From: Microcaldota archaeon
Lineage (GTDB): Archaea > Micrarchaeota > Micrarchaeia > Micrarchaeales > Micrarchaeaceae
Direction of reading: 5' to 3'
Length of the DNA: 9,613 nucleotides
Assembly (NCBI GenBank): GCA_021836925.1
Contig: JAKBHG010000017.1
Span: 1-9,613, forward strand
Shown here: in pieces, positions 1 to 7,696 of the stretch
Numbering within the stretch: the first letter of the stretch is position 1
Layout: the number at the start of each line of letters is the position of its first letter
Made by a program: the position numbers and the translations under genes
Notes under the pieces: model-generated
Databases searched by the model: none
Seen by the model: only the letters and a program-made list of their open reading frames with translations
What the model was told of the DNA's origin: nothing

Positions 1-3000
1 CTGGTCCTCGGGAACCCAACCCTTTGGTATATCTGGACTAACCCAATATGACACACCTCCTGTGGGCCAGGAGCTACCTGAGATAGCAACATCTCCGGAC
101 GGTGTGCTGGTCTACCTGGCCAGCCCGTTCAACGGCATGATCTCGCTCTACAACGGCAACACTCTCGAGTTCGACCACAGCTCCTACAATCTTGCGTTCG
201 GTGACTATGCCGGCGGCCCTGTGGGCGGAGAGCCGTATGCAAACCTCAGCATCTACGAGTACATCGCCAACGGAGGCCTCTTCGGCGTAGGCCCGCAGAG
301 AGGACCCGTGTGCATATCGAATCCATCCGTATCAACGGTATGCAGCAGCACCACAGCGACAAGCGTGGTCAGCGATGACCTTAACACGCTCATGATGAAG
401 TCTGAGACAAACGGCGCATTCGGCGACCACCAGTGGGGCGGTTACGTGAACCCGCCATACTATGATCCGGGGTCCGACCTTACCATGTATCACCACCCGC
501 TTGCGATATCCGACGTCAACGGGTACCTCTATGTCCTTGACGACTGGAATGATGCCGGAATGTACATCGGGCAGGGCAGACGCATATCCGGATACAAGGG
601 CGCCCTGGTGAACAACGAGTGCGGCTTCAGTCCTGACCTTCACCACACGTGCGCAGGTATCTTCTTCCAGGTCCTCGATGTGAGAGTCCTAAACTACAAT
701 GGAACTGATGTCCCGATAAATCCAACCCCTCTCGCTGTCAATGACCTGGTGCTCACCTCGCAGCAGAACGGGGATCTGAACCCGGAGCCGCAGAACGCAG
801 GGGCCATCTACTACGTCGATCCTAACTCGCTATCAGATCCGCCTTACGGCTGGATCCTCTCCGCAAACATCTCGCAGGAAGCCGGGCAGACCCAGGCTTC
901 AAGCCAGCCCAACTATGGGCATTACAACGTGACCTTCTGTGGATCCACCGACTGCACTTACAACCTTGGGAACCTGCCTTCCAACGTGCTCTACCCTCCG
1001 ATAGGCCCGCTCCTGAGGAACTGGGGCTTCCAGACCGGTACCAACAATCCGATGCTCGCGGACATGGGCTTCTCGGGAAGCCCCGGCAGCTACATAAGCA
1101 TACTCTTTCCCAACCCGTCAAACATAAACGGACCTCAGAAGAACGAGTGGCCGTGCTCCGGCATACACGTTAGTGGGTGCTCCTTCAGCTACTACTCCAA
1201 CGAGCGCTCGGAACTAATCTTTGCCACTCTGAATCCGGAGAACTATACTACCTATGCGCCCGCATCGCCGCCTTACGTCTGCTACGCCCAGGATACCACC
1301 ATGAGACAAACATGCCTCGGCTCAGGCGTCGGAGGAGAACTGACACCCGATCTGGGAGCGCCAATAGCGCAGCTCATCAATCCTTTCCAGACTCTCGAGA
1401 GCGTAGGGTCTTTCAGGACGATCTCACTGCCGTCGGTCCTTGCGACCAGCGGCATAGGCTCGCAGCAGTTCCAGAACTCCCCTTCTGTCCAGAGCGTGAA
1501 GAACTGCGCAAGCCAGCTCGGCCAGGGCCAGTCGCTCAGCAGCACCTCCTGCTCGAGCTCGATAAAGGGATACGGCACGCAGAACTACAATCCGTCGTCT
1601 ACGTCATCCGAGCCTGCCGGATTCGCGGTAAGCTTCGGCCAGTCTACGCTCAACAGCATCATAACCGGTTACCTTGTCGTGCCTTACGAGTACACGGTCT
1701 CAACAACGGAGCAGTACTCTCCATCAAGCGCCAGCCAGGGATGCCTGCCGATCCCTTCACCGCTTGGCACTACGGTCACGCTTCCGGCAAGCACCATGTA
1801 TGGATTCGCATTGGAGCCTGCGCAGTCCGGCCCGTACATATCCAACGTGGCGTCGGGAAGCACGTACCTCCAGGACCAGGGCGGCCAGTACTACCAGCCG
1901 CAGCTCTCAGACTTCAACACGACGATACCCCTCGCCGAGCTCCTCAACGTCTACACCAACAGGGTCTTCGGGAGCACATGGATCAATGCGACGTTCAACT
2001 CGCTCTCAAACGAGCAGATAACCGTCAACGCTCTCTCATGGCTCCAGTACCGCATCAACACGTTCACCCAGGGGAGCGCCGCAGCAGATGCTGCCTGCGG
2101 AGGTCCATGCCCTGCATTCCAGAGCATCTCGTCAAACATAATCGATAACCCGCCGATCAACCCGCAGTTCGCGCCCCAGCTGTTCGCGAACTCGCTGAAC
2201 ATACAGACGAGCATGCCGAATCAGTTCGCATACTTCCAGCTCTTTGGCCCGGCGAGCGTCAACCTCTTCGACTGGTACCAGAACTTCCTCTACGGGAGCT
2301 CCCTCGACTTCCTCACCGCAAACTCGCTCTATGGTTACACCTACGGAGGTAACCAGTACGTGTCCAACATACTCGGATACCACCGACTTGTCTATGCGCT
2401 TAATGACAAGTTCAACAACACGATATACGCCCCGATCGACGCTGACATTGCCAGGGTGACGGTCATAGACCTCACCCTGAATCCCGTCGTCATGGGCCTC
2501 CAAGGCGCATCGGTTCAGGGATCACCGGCTCCTGCCGCCTCGGCCTCGAACAACGCAAACACAACCATGATCGGGATCAATGGGACAGTGGGATTCACAA
2601 ACATAACCGGAAACTTCATACCGCTGGCAGACGCGCAGAACTCGATCTACATCTACTACGATACAAACATAAACTATCTTGTTCCAAATCCGGCGTGGGC
2701 GGGGGACCATACACAGCCAAGGCTGATGCAGGCCAACCCGCAGCAGACGGTGATATGCGCGTTCGGAAACAAGGCGAACTATGCCAACGGGCAGAACAAC
2801 TGCATCCTCGCCAGCCCGCTCCTGTCGAATACCGTTGTCTGCCTGAATCCGGGGGGCACGCCTTACCAGTGCGCTGAGAGCGACGTCGCAAACACGGTGA
2901 CCTTCTATACCCAGAATACGCCGGTTACAGAGGCGCAGCCGGCCCCTGGCACTGCCCCCACTTACGCTGATGCTCCGGCGCAATGTGCCCTGCCGGGAAG

Positions 3001-3754
3001 CCTGCTGCAGCCTCCAAACCTCGACTGCAATATCTACTCTGACCAGGGCGTAAAGCCGGATGGGACATCGATTAACATGTGCACCAACGGGGGAAGCCCT
3101 CCGTGCAAGGCCAAGGGAACAGCGCCTGACGGAACCCAGTACACATTCAACTGGTTCGGGACGACGTGCCCGGGCCCCCAGTCAGGCGACCAGCAGGCGC
3201 TCTGCGGAGCCGGAAGCGGTGAGATCTGCCCTCAGGAGTACTGCGTCCCCCTATTCGACAACGGAACTGGGACATGCACCTCGCAGATAGGACTCATCGC
3301 GTCTGCCACCACCAACGACATGGGGGCATTCTCCATAAACAGCATTACCGACCCCACGTATCCCTACAACGTGGTGGCATGCGGAAGCGGGGCAGCCACC
3401 GTCTACGCGCAGTTCTACGGATACCCAACGCCCGAGCCGATAACCGCGTTCCAGAACAAGCTATGGAATGCCGCATGGACGTCCAACACATTCGCGCTGG
3501 TATTGCCGCTTATAGGCACAAGGACATTCTACACGTCTGCGCCGTTCGAGGTCTGGAACTACTCTTGGACTCCGAATGTGACGGCGGAGGGCACCGAGAT
3601 CGGGCTCCTGCTCCTGAGCTACGGGAGCATAAGCGGCGTCGCTATAGCGGCATTGGCAGCCACTGCCGTTGCTGTTGTCCTGGTCCTGAGAAAGCGGAGC
3701 CTCAGCCGGAGGGCTTCCGGAAAGGCCAGGCCTGCACGTCACGTCTCTAAGTAA
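1..3754 (+). CDS. Giant cell-surface protein, C-terminally membrane-anchored, 5'-truncated by the window
   Basis: The function is not recognised. The frame is open from the left edge with no stop, so the GTG at 62 is only the first possible start in view and the true start lies upstream; at least 1,250 residues are visible. Counting from GTG 62, residues 1179-1209 form one hydrophobic helix followed by a basic 21-residue tail (RKRSLSRR...), which predicts an outside-facing body held by a C-terminal anchor. The body has about 14 N-x-S/T sequons and about 29 Cys, is rich in Ser, Asn, Tyr, Gly and Pro, and is poor in charge, all typical of a glycosylated, disulfide-bonded archaeal surface protein. 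Stretches near residues 7-35 and 145-170 (SPDGVLVYLASP, DVNGYLYVLDD) resemble beta-propeller strands. A Cys-rich part at about 1000-1090 leads into a possible carboxypeptidase-regulatory-like beta-sandwich (TTNDMGAFSIN, about 1083-1120). These domain readings are inference. The gene ends TAA, converging on the next gene. S-layer, adhesin or secretion-associated roles are all possible. Confidence 0.85.
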   Translation, partial: WSSGTQPFGISGLTQYDTPPVGQELPEIATSPDGVLVYLASPFNGMISLYNGNTLEFDHSSYNLAFGDYAGGPVGGEPYANLSIYEYIANGGLFGVGPQRGPVCISNPSVSTVCSSTTATSVVSDDLNTLMMKSETNGAFGDHQWGGYVNPPYYDPGSDLTMYHHPLAISDVNGYLYVLDDWNDAGMYIGQGRRISGYKGALVNNECGFSPDLHHTCAGIFFQVLDVRVLNYNGTDVPINPTPLAVNDLVLTSQQNGDLNPEPQNAGAIYYVDPNSLSDPPYGWILSANISQEAGQTQASSQPNYGHYNVTFCGSTDCTYNLGNLPSNVLYPPIGPLLRNWGFQTGTNNPMLADMGFSGSPGSYISILFPNPSNINGPQKNEWPCSGIHVSGCSFSYYSNERSELIFATLNPENYTTYAPASPPYVCYAQDTTMRQTCLGSGVGGELTPDLGAPIAQLINPFQTLESVGSFRTISLPSVLATSGIGSQQFQNSPSVQSVKNCASQLGQGQSLSSTSCSSSIKGYGTQNYNPSSTSSEPAGFAVSFGQSTLNSIITGYLVVPYEYTVSTTEQYSPSSASQGCLPIPSPLGTTVTLPASTMYGFALEPAQSGPYISNVASGSTYLQDQGGQYYQPQLSDFNTTIPLAELLNVYTNRVFGSTWINATFNSLSNEQITVNALSWLQYRINTFTQGSAAADAACGGPCPAFQSISSNIIDNPPINPQFAPQLFANSLNIQTSMPNQFAYFQLFGPASVNLFDWYQNFLYGSSLDFLTANSLYGYTYGGNQYVSNILGYHRLVYALNDKFNNTIYAPIDADIARVTVIDLTLNPVVMGLQGASVQGSPAPAASASNNANTTMIGINGTVGFTNITGNFIPLADAQNSIYIYYDTNINYLVPNPAWAGDHTQPRLMQANPQQTVICAFGNKANYANGQNNCILASPLLSNTVVCLNPGGTPYQCAESDVANTVTFYTQNTPVTEAQPAPGTAPTYADAPAQCALPGSLLQPPNLDCNIYSDQGVKPDGTSINMCTNGGSPPCKAKGTAPDGTQYTFNWFGTTCPGPQSGDQQALCGAGSGEICPQEYCVPLFDNGTGTCTSQIGLIASATTNDMGAFSINSITDPTYPYNVVACGSGAATVYAQFYGYPTPEPITAFQNKLWNAAWTSNTFALVLPLIGTRTFYTSAPFEVWNYSWTPNVTAEGTEIGLLLLSYGSISGVAIAALAATAVAVVLVLRKRSLSRRASGKARPARHVSK

Positions 3755-3870
3755 CGCTATCGCGCCAAGTCACTAATTGAAACATGGTGCGAGAGCGGTG
3801 TTGGGCTTGCCTCTATTGCTGCAACTGTTGCTGCCAGAGAGCCCGATCCGTATCACGCGCCCGGATCCAA
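3755..3870. other. Convergent intergenic spacer
   Basis: These 116 bp separate the 3' ends of two converging genes. I see no T-rich run on either strand and no strong hairpin that would mark an obvious terminator, and no convincing small gene. Open frames crossing it on the plus strand are antisense shadows of the following minus-strand gene. Confidence 0.5.
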
Positions 3871-5430
3871 TCAGGGATTGGTCTCCTGGGGCGCCTCTCC
3901 CCCTTCCTGTTCCACTCCGACCTCCTTTGGATGCTGCTCTCCAACAGCCTCGGTCGCCTGTCTGTCGCGCTCCGAGTCAACCAGGTTTGTGCGCGCGTTC
4001 TTCCCGTTTATCAGGTTCGTGAAGAGCGCCTCTACGCCGTCGCTTCCAAGGTATCTCAGAAGGTTGTCAGCGAGCGGAGGTGCCATCTCGTTCAGCGCAT
4101 CGTGCCAGATCTCCGCAACGTTCATCGCCCTCACGACCTCGTCCCTGACGAATCCCAGGGTCTCCTTCGAGACTCCGCTCGTTGGCGCATCCCTGCTGGT
4201 TATGCCCAGGCCCTTTCCTACCTCCGACTCGGCTAGAGCATCGAATGCGCCGTTTATCGTCTTGGCAACCTTCCACATCGCGCTGACCTCCGCGTCGGAG
4301 AGCTCCTCCTTGTAGGCCCTGGCGTAGTAGTGCACCATCTCGTGGAGCACCTTGTTCCTCATGCTCGCCTCCTCGAGCAGCTTCTCGACCTCTGGCCTGC
4401 CTCCGCGCATCTGCGCGTCAGCTATCGCCGCTGCACTCACCAGGCCGAGCGTCTCACTGCCGTACTCGCCTACGTGCTTGAACAGGCGCTCCCCAAGGTC
4501 GCCCTGAATCATCTGCGCGTCGGCCATTGCGATCTCACGCGGCGTGGCCTCGTTGATCTTATCATCGTCCATCTCAAGGCTGCGCGGCTCCACCTCCACC
4601 TGCTGGAGCGGGCCGATCTTCCTGAAGGCTCTTATCCCATAATTGGCATCTACCTGTTCCGGAGTGATCCTGCTCATGAACTCCGCGCCAACCACGGTGG
4701 TGTTTCCGGGAACCGCCTTGCCCTCCTTGTCCTTTAGGGTGCTTGCCCTGTTTATCATGTTTAGCGTCGCGTAGCATGCGCCCATCATAGCGAGATGATA
4801 CTCTAGGTTTCCGAACTTCTGCGCCAGTTCTGTTATGTCGCTCCCTGCTATGCCTGTGAGCCCCGCCATGACCTTCCCCTTCTGCTCCTCCTCGCTCTTT
4901 GCCCCTACCTTCTGGCCCGCCCTGTACATCGCCCTGTTCCCGAGGCTCTTGCTCGATGCGGTTGCGGCCTTGCCCGTGTGCTTGAGCATCTCGTTGTTGA
5001 GGGTTGCCCACTCGCTGAGCTCTCCCCTGTCGCTTATGATATTATTTACCGCCTTCCTTGATACCTCAAGCTGCGTGTCGATCGCCTTCCTGAAGCCTTC
5101 TGCGCCAGGCGTGAACTCCACGTTTCCTGCTCCGAAGTCGATCTTGCCCCCGTGGTTGTATATATCCGTGAAAGCCCTCAAGACATCGACCACCTCCGCG
5201 TCAGCCTTCCTTATCTCATCGTTAATGGTCTTCACCTGTCCCTCCAAGGCCTCTCTTGTCTCCTTGTGTGTCGTCTCGGCCGCTTTGTCCTCCGCAACCC
5301 TGGCCATGGACTCCTCCCTGGCGATATATGCAACGCCAGCATCGTAGCCCTTCACTAGGTCGGCCACGAACTTGCTGGTCTTCTCATCGATCTTCGGCAG
5401 AACGTTCCTTGCTCTTGTCTGGTGTGCCAT
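3871..5430 (-). CDS. Hypothetical soluble helical protein with an HExxH motif (519 aa)
   Basis: No family is recognised. The 519-residue protein has no signal peptide or membrane helix, so it is probably cytoplasmic. Its sequence is mostly helix-forming: Lys/Glu/Ala-rich N-terminal heptad-like stretches (about residues 35-90, likely coiled coil), a Gly-containing middle, and a strongly acidic disordered tail (about 485-519, ending EAPQETNP). Residues 363-367 are HEMVH within VLHEMVHYYARAY, the zinc-binding and catalytic signature of zincin metallopeptidases, with acidic candidates for a third ligand at E401 and E403. Nothing else in the chain looks like a known protease, so a peptidase role is only a possibility. 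The ATG at 5430 is chosen because AGGGA lies 4 nt upstream and a TATA box (5461-5468) lies about 30-38 bp upstream. It is divergent from the basic membrane protein gene and convergent with the giant surface protein gene. Stop is TGA. Confidence 0.85.
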   Translation of the reverse strand: MAHQTRARNVLPKIDEKTSKFVADLVKGYDAGVAYIAREESMARVAEDKAAETTHKETREALEGQVKTINDEIRKADAEVVDVLRAFTDIYNHGGKIDFGAGNVEFTPGAEGFRKAIDTQLEVSRKAVNNIISDRGELSEWATLNNEMLKHTGKAATASSKSLGNRAMYRAGQKVGAKSEEEQKGKVMAGLTGIAGSDITELAQKFGNLEYHLAMMGACYATLNMINRASTLKDKEGKAVPGNTTVVGAEFMSRITPEQVDANYGIRAFRKIGPLQQVEVEPRSLEMDDDKINEATPREIAMADAQMIQGDLGERLFKHVGEYGSETLGLVSAAAIADAQMRGGRPEVEKLLEEASMRNKVLHEMVHYYARAYKEELSDAEVSAMWKVAKTINGAFDALAESEVGKGLGITSRDAPTSGVSKETLGFVRDEVVRAMNVAEIWHDALNEMAPPLADNLLRYLGSDGVEALFTNLINGKNARTNLVDSERDRQATEAVGEQHPKEVGVEQEGGEAPQETNP

Positions 5431-5460
5431 ATTATCCCTGCAAATAAGGTGGCGATTTTC

Positions 5461-5468
5461 ATATTTAA
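5461..5468 (-). promoter_or_regulatory. TATA box of the 519-aa protein gene
   Basis: On the minus strand this reads TTAAATAT, preceded by a purine-rich AAAGAAAAGCC that could serve as a BRE. Transcription would begin about 25 nt downstream, near 5438-5440, leaving a leader of roughly 10 nt that just includes the AGGGA before ATG 5430. Confidence 0.6.
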
Positions 5469-5512
5469 GGCTTTTCTTTGCTGTGACGGATGTGCGGCTT
5501 TACTGGATAGCT

Positions 5513-5520
5513 ATTTATAT
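5513..5520 (+). promoter_or_regulatory. TATA box of the basic membrane protein gene; decides its start
   Basis: The box ATTTATAT lies only 5 bp before the first in-frame ATG (5526). Archaeal transcripts normally begin about 25 nt downstream of the box, here near 5540, so ATG 5526 would not be in the mRNA. The next in-frame ATG at 5568 would be in it, and it has GGAG (5557-5560) 7 nt upstream. The box is about 45 bp from the oppositely oriented TATA box, so both promoters share one short control region. Confidence 0.6.
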
Positions 5521-5567
5521 CATGAATGCCTGAGATAAATCAGAGATCGGAGACCCGGAGTGGCATT

Positions 5568-7343
5568 ATGCTTGGATTGATGCTTGCAATAGTCCTGTCC
5601 ATCGGCGGACTTGACGCGCTTATACCACTGGCCATAATAATCATACTCATCGTCGCCGCTGCAGGGGCATCGCGCGGCTACAGCATCTTCAATCTCTTCG
5701 GAATATCCACTCTTGCCGGCATAGGGGTCGGAAGGGGATCTATCTCTTCGAGGAGCGCTGCGGGAAGGTTCTTCATTCTAGTTCCCCAGAGCCTCCAGAA
5801 GGCAAGGGCACAGCACAACAGGGCCAAGGGTGGCGGAATCGTCAAGAGGCGGCTTAACAGGATGGGATTCGGGGCCGGAGGTGCCGGCAACGCATACAGG
5901 TTCCATACCAAGGCAGCCAGAGCGGCTGCAGGTGTGCTCACCGGGGCAGCTGCGCCATCCACGGCAAGACAGCTGAGGAGAGCCCCGATCAGGTCTGCCG
6001 TCGGAAAAGTTCGAACCGCGGTCGCCGGGTCTCGCCTTGGGGCGCGCGCAGGAAAGATGAATGCGTGGATGAAGACAGGGCCACGGTGGAAACCCGTAAG
6101 CATGGCCGGCAAGTCCATGCCAAAGCGCGCAGCGTTACGCGCCCAGAAGGCAGCCCAGAGGGTTGTAACTGGTGTGATAACCAAGGCCGCTCCGAAGACC
6201 CTCGCCAAGGGCCTGGTCAAGACCGTGCTCTGGTCAACCGTACCGCTGGCATACGCGCCATACGCGATCGTGATGAGAAGCAAGCACAAGGCCAAGATCA
6301 CAAAGGCCGCTAATATGGTTAGGGGAAAGGCTGGCGAGCCGACCCCCACGATAGTTCAGGGCCAGCTTAAGAGCTGGACAGCAAAGGCCGTAAGGCAGGA
6401 GGAAGTTCTTAACGATGCCAGGCAGAAGGCCGCGGCAAGAGCATTCCTTCTCGGAATAGGCGCCGTTAGGGAGGGCAGCAAAGAGGCAAAGCAGATGACG
6501 CGTGAAGTTGCAAATCTGAGGGTGGAAGCTGCCAGGGCAGGCGTGTACGAAGGGCTCTCATCACGCGCATTGTTCGGCGCACGCGGGGCCATGGCAGGTG
6601 AGATGGCCACTGTGCACAGGAGGGAGCTAACAGAGGGGAAGATCGAGCGTCTCAACGAGCACCAGAACAGGCTCAATCAGCTTGCATCAAGGGGCGTTGC
6701 GGCAGAGGATCAGCTGGCAAAGGCAAATGGCGAGGGAGATAAATCTGCAGCTGTCGCAGCGCGCAAGGAGCTCAAGGATGCGAAGAGGGAGTTCAGGAGG
6801 GCGTTCAACGAGATCAATGCGGAGCTGAGCAATACGTACAGCTTATTCAGGCCAAGCGAGTGGAAGAACTCCGGGCTCGGAACGCTGATCGCATTCGGGG
6901 GATCGAGGATCGCCAGGGCCAGGGAAGGAATCAAGACGCTTGACCAGAACCTGGCGGTGGGCACGCCAATCCTGAAGGGCGTCACTCCGTCGAAGAATCC
7001 GCTTGACTTGGGCGAGAATGTGGTAGCTGTAAAGACCCTCTTCCAGAATGTGAATGCCGAGTACAACGCGCGCAAGGACCGCAGGCAGCAGAGGCGTGAG
7101 GAGCGAAGGCACGTGGAGGCGCTGCAGCAGCATTACGAACAGACGGGCGATTATTTTGCAGGGCAGGCGGCTGCAGCGCTGAGGGAGCAGCTGCCGAGCG
7201 CCTGGGCCAACGCATCACACCAGGCCAGGGTGATCTGGGACTCGCTCTACGGTGCCAGCTCGGGATACTCGCGTGGGGTCGAGGTTGCAAGCTTTGCCAG
7301 ATACCTGGGCAGGAACAGGCGCCATCTGGAGGGGCAGGCGTAA
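5568..7343 (+). CDS. Basic Ala/Arg/Lys-rich membrane-anchored hypothetical protein (591 aa; 605 aa from ATG 5526)
   Basis: No family is recognised. The start at 5568 is preferred over ATG 5526 because the TATA box at 5513-5520 implies transcription starts between them, and GGAG sits 7 nt upstream. Numbered from 5526, residues 16-48 are strongly hydrophobic (LGLMLAIVLSIGG then ALIPLAIIIILIVAAAG), one long or two short membrane helices at the very N terminus. Residues 52-69 are Gly-rich and moderately hydrophobic. From residue 70 on the chain is very basic. A second short hydrophobic stretch lies at about 232-250 (TVLWSTVPLAYAPYAIVM). Residues about 285-435 are long Ala/Glu/Lys/Arg helices, likely coiled coil, and 515-530 is a very basic patch (RKDRRQQRREERR). 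The architecture is of a membrane-tethered cytoplasmic protein that could bind nucleic acid or an acidic partner. That is inference; ribosome-associated, envelope or secretion roles cannot be separated. It is divergent from the acidic-tailed 519-aa gene. Stop is TAA. Confidence 0.85.
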   Translation: MLGLMLAIVLSIGGLDALIPLAIIIILIVAAAGASRGYSIFNLFGISTLAGIGVGRGSISSRSAAGRFFILVPQSLQKARAQHNRAKGGGIVKRRLNRMGFGAGGAGNAYRFHTKAARAAAGVLTGAAAPSTARQLRRAPIRSAVGKVRTAVAGSRLGARAGKMNAWMKTGPRWKPVSMAGKSMPKRAALRAQKAAQRVVTGVITKAAPKTLAKGLVKTVLWSTVPLAYAPYAIVMRSKHKAKITKAANMVRGKAGEPTPTIVQGQLKSWTAKAVRQEEVLNDARQKAAARAFLLGIGAVREGSKEAKQMTREVANLRVEAARAGVYEGLSSRALFGARGAMAGEMATVHRRELTEGKIERLNEHQNRLNQLASRGVAAEDQLAKANGEGDKSAAVAARKELKDAKREFRRAFNEINAELSNTYSLFRPSEWKNSGLGTLIAFGGSRIARAREGIKTLDQNLAVGTPILKGVTPSKNPLDLGENVVAVKTLFQNVNAEYNARKDRRQQRREERRHVEALQQHYEQTGDYFAGQAAAALREQLPSAWANASHQARVIWDSLYGASSGYSRGVEVASFARYLGRNRRHLEGQA

Positions 7344-7484
7344 GGAAGAGGCGTTCAACACCGAAGGAAGGTACGTTCAGCACCGGCCGTGGCTGCCGCT
7401 GTGCGGTTTTATAATGTCAGCACGAATGCCGAGACATAAATAAGTAAGAAATAAAAACAAAATGGAAGTCACTCGAAACAGGGG
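7344..7484. other. Intergenic region between two gene 3' ends
   Basis: The 141 bp hold an imperfect 12-bp direct repeat (CGTTCAACACCG at 7352, CGTTCAGCACCG at 7374, 22-bp spacing), a plus-strand TATA-like TTTTATAAT (7407-7415), and an A-rich run that is T-rich on the minus strand. No convincing gene was found. Confidence 0.5.
7437..7463 (-). terminator. T-rich terminator downstream of the acidic microprotein gene
   Basis: On the minus strand the sequence about 22 nt after the stop codon reads ATTTTGTTTTTATTTCTTAC and continues T-rich. Archaeal RNA polymerase terminates on such runs without needing a hairpin. The position fits a short monocistronic transcript of the 38-residue ORF. Confidence 0.45.
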
Positions 7485-7601
7485 TCACTCCTCAGAATCC
7501 TCGTCGAAGTCGTCTTCAGAATCCTCGTCGAAGTCGTCCTCCATCTCTTCGTCCTCTTCCTCCTCATCTTCCTCTTCATCTTCCTCCTTTTTCTTGGCCA
7601 T
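7485..7601 (-). CDS. Small, extremely acidic protein (38 aa)
   Basis: This reading frame is too short for many gene finders. It begins MAKKKEEDEEE and continues almost entirely as Glu and Asp, ending EDSEE. After a short Lys cluster the chain holds two tandem copies of DDFDEDSE, encoded by a 24-bp DNA repeat at 7492-7515 and 7516-7538. Support for expression on this strand: the ATG at 7601 is preceded by AGGTGAG (7605-7611) at normal spacing, a TATA box (7646-7656) lies about 50 bp upstream, and a T-rich terminator follows. Function is unknown. Acidic tails of this kind are seen in ribosomal stalk proteins, histone chaperones and DNA mimics, but no fold is evident and the protein is probably disordered. 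It could bind a basic partner; the basic membrane protein encoded next door is one candidate (inference). A Ser-rich frame exists antisense to it. Confidence 0.65.
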   Translation of the reverse strand: MAKKKEEDEEEDEEEEDEEMEDDFDEDSEDDFDEDSEE

Positions 7602-7604
7602 TTG

Positions 7605-7611
7605 CTCACCT
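7605..7611 (-). promoter_or_regulatory. Ribosome binding site of the acidic microprotein gene
   Basis: On the minus strand this is AGGTGAG, matching the anti-Shine-Dalgarno sequence, with its GGTG core 5 nt from ATG 7601. It fixes both the strand and the start of this small gene. Confidence 0.6.
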
Positions 7612-7645
7612 GACGCTAGTAGGTAAATCACCTGTGTATGGGAAA

Positions 7646-7656
7646 GATATTTAAAG
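7646..7656 (-). promoter_or_regulatory. TATA box of the acidic microprotein gene
   Basis: On the minus strand this reads CTTTAAATATC, the classic archaeal TATA form. It predicts transcription from about 7625 and a leader of about 24 nt containing the AGGTGAG ribosome binding site. Confidence 0.6.
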
Positions 7657-7696
7657 GTGCCTCATCTGCCGGTTTACAGTCCTATAACTGGCTTAT

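Noticed and set aside
1177..2148. Long plus-strand frame (323 codons) inside the giant surface protein gene
   Set aside because: It is rich in Arg, His and Pro with no hydrophobic core, lies wholly within a convincing gene in another frame, and reflects GC-biased third positions.
3784..4315. Plus-strand frames across the spacer and the 3' part of the 519-aa gene
   Set aside because: They are antisense shadows in several overlapping frames, with Arg/Leu/Ser-rich content and no start signals.
5678..6349. Minus-strand frame of 223 codons with hydrophobic stretches, antisense to the basic membrane protein gene
   Set aside because: The hydrophobic look comes from reading Lys/Arg/Ala codons backwards. 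There is no promoter or ribosome binding site, and the sense frame is longer with a promoter.
7485..7600. The short tandem repetitive tract considered as a CRISPR or regulatory repeat array
   Set aside because: Only two 24-bp units with no spacer, in frame, encoding a repeated acidic octapeptide; it is coding low-complexity sequence.
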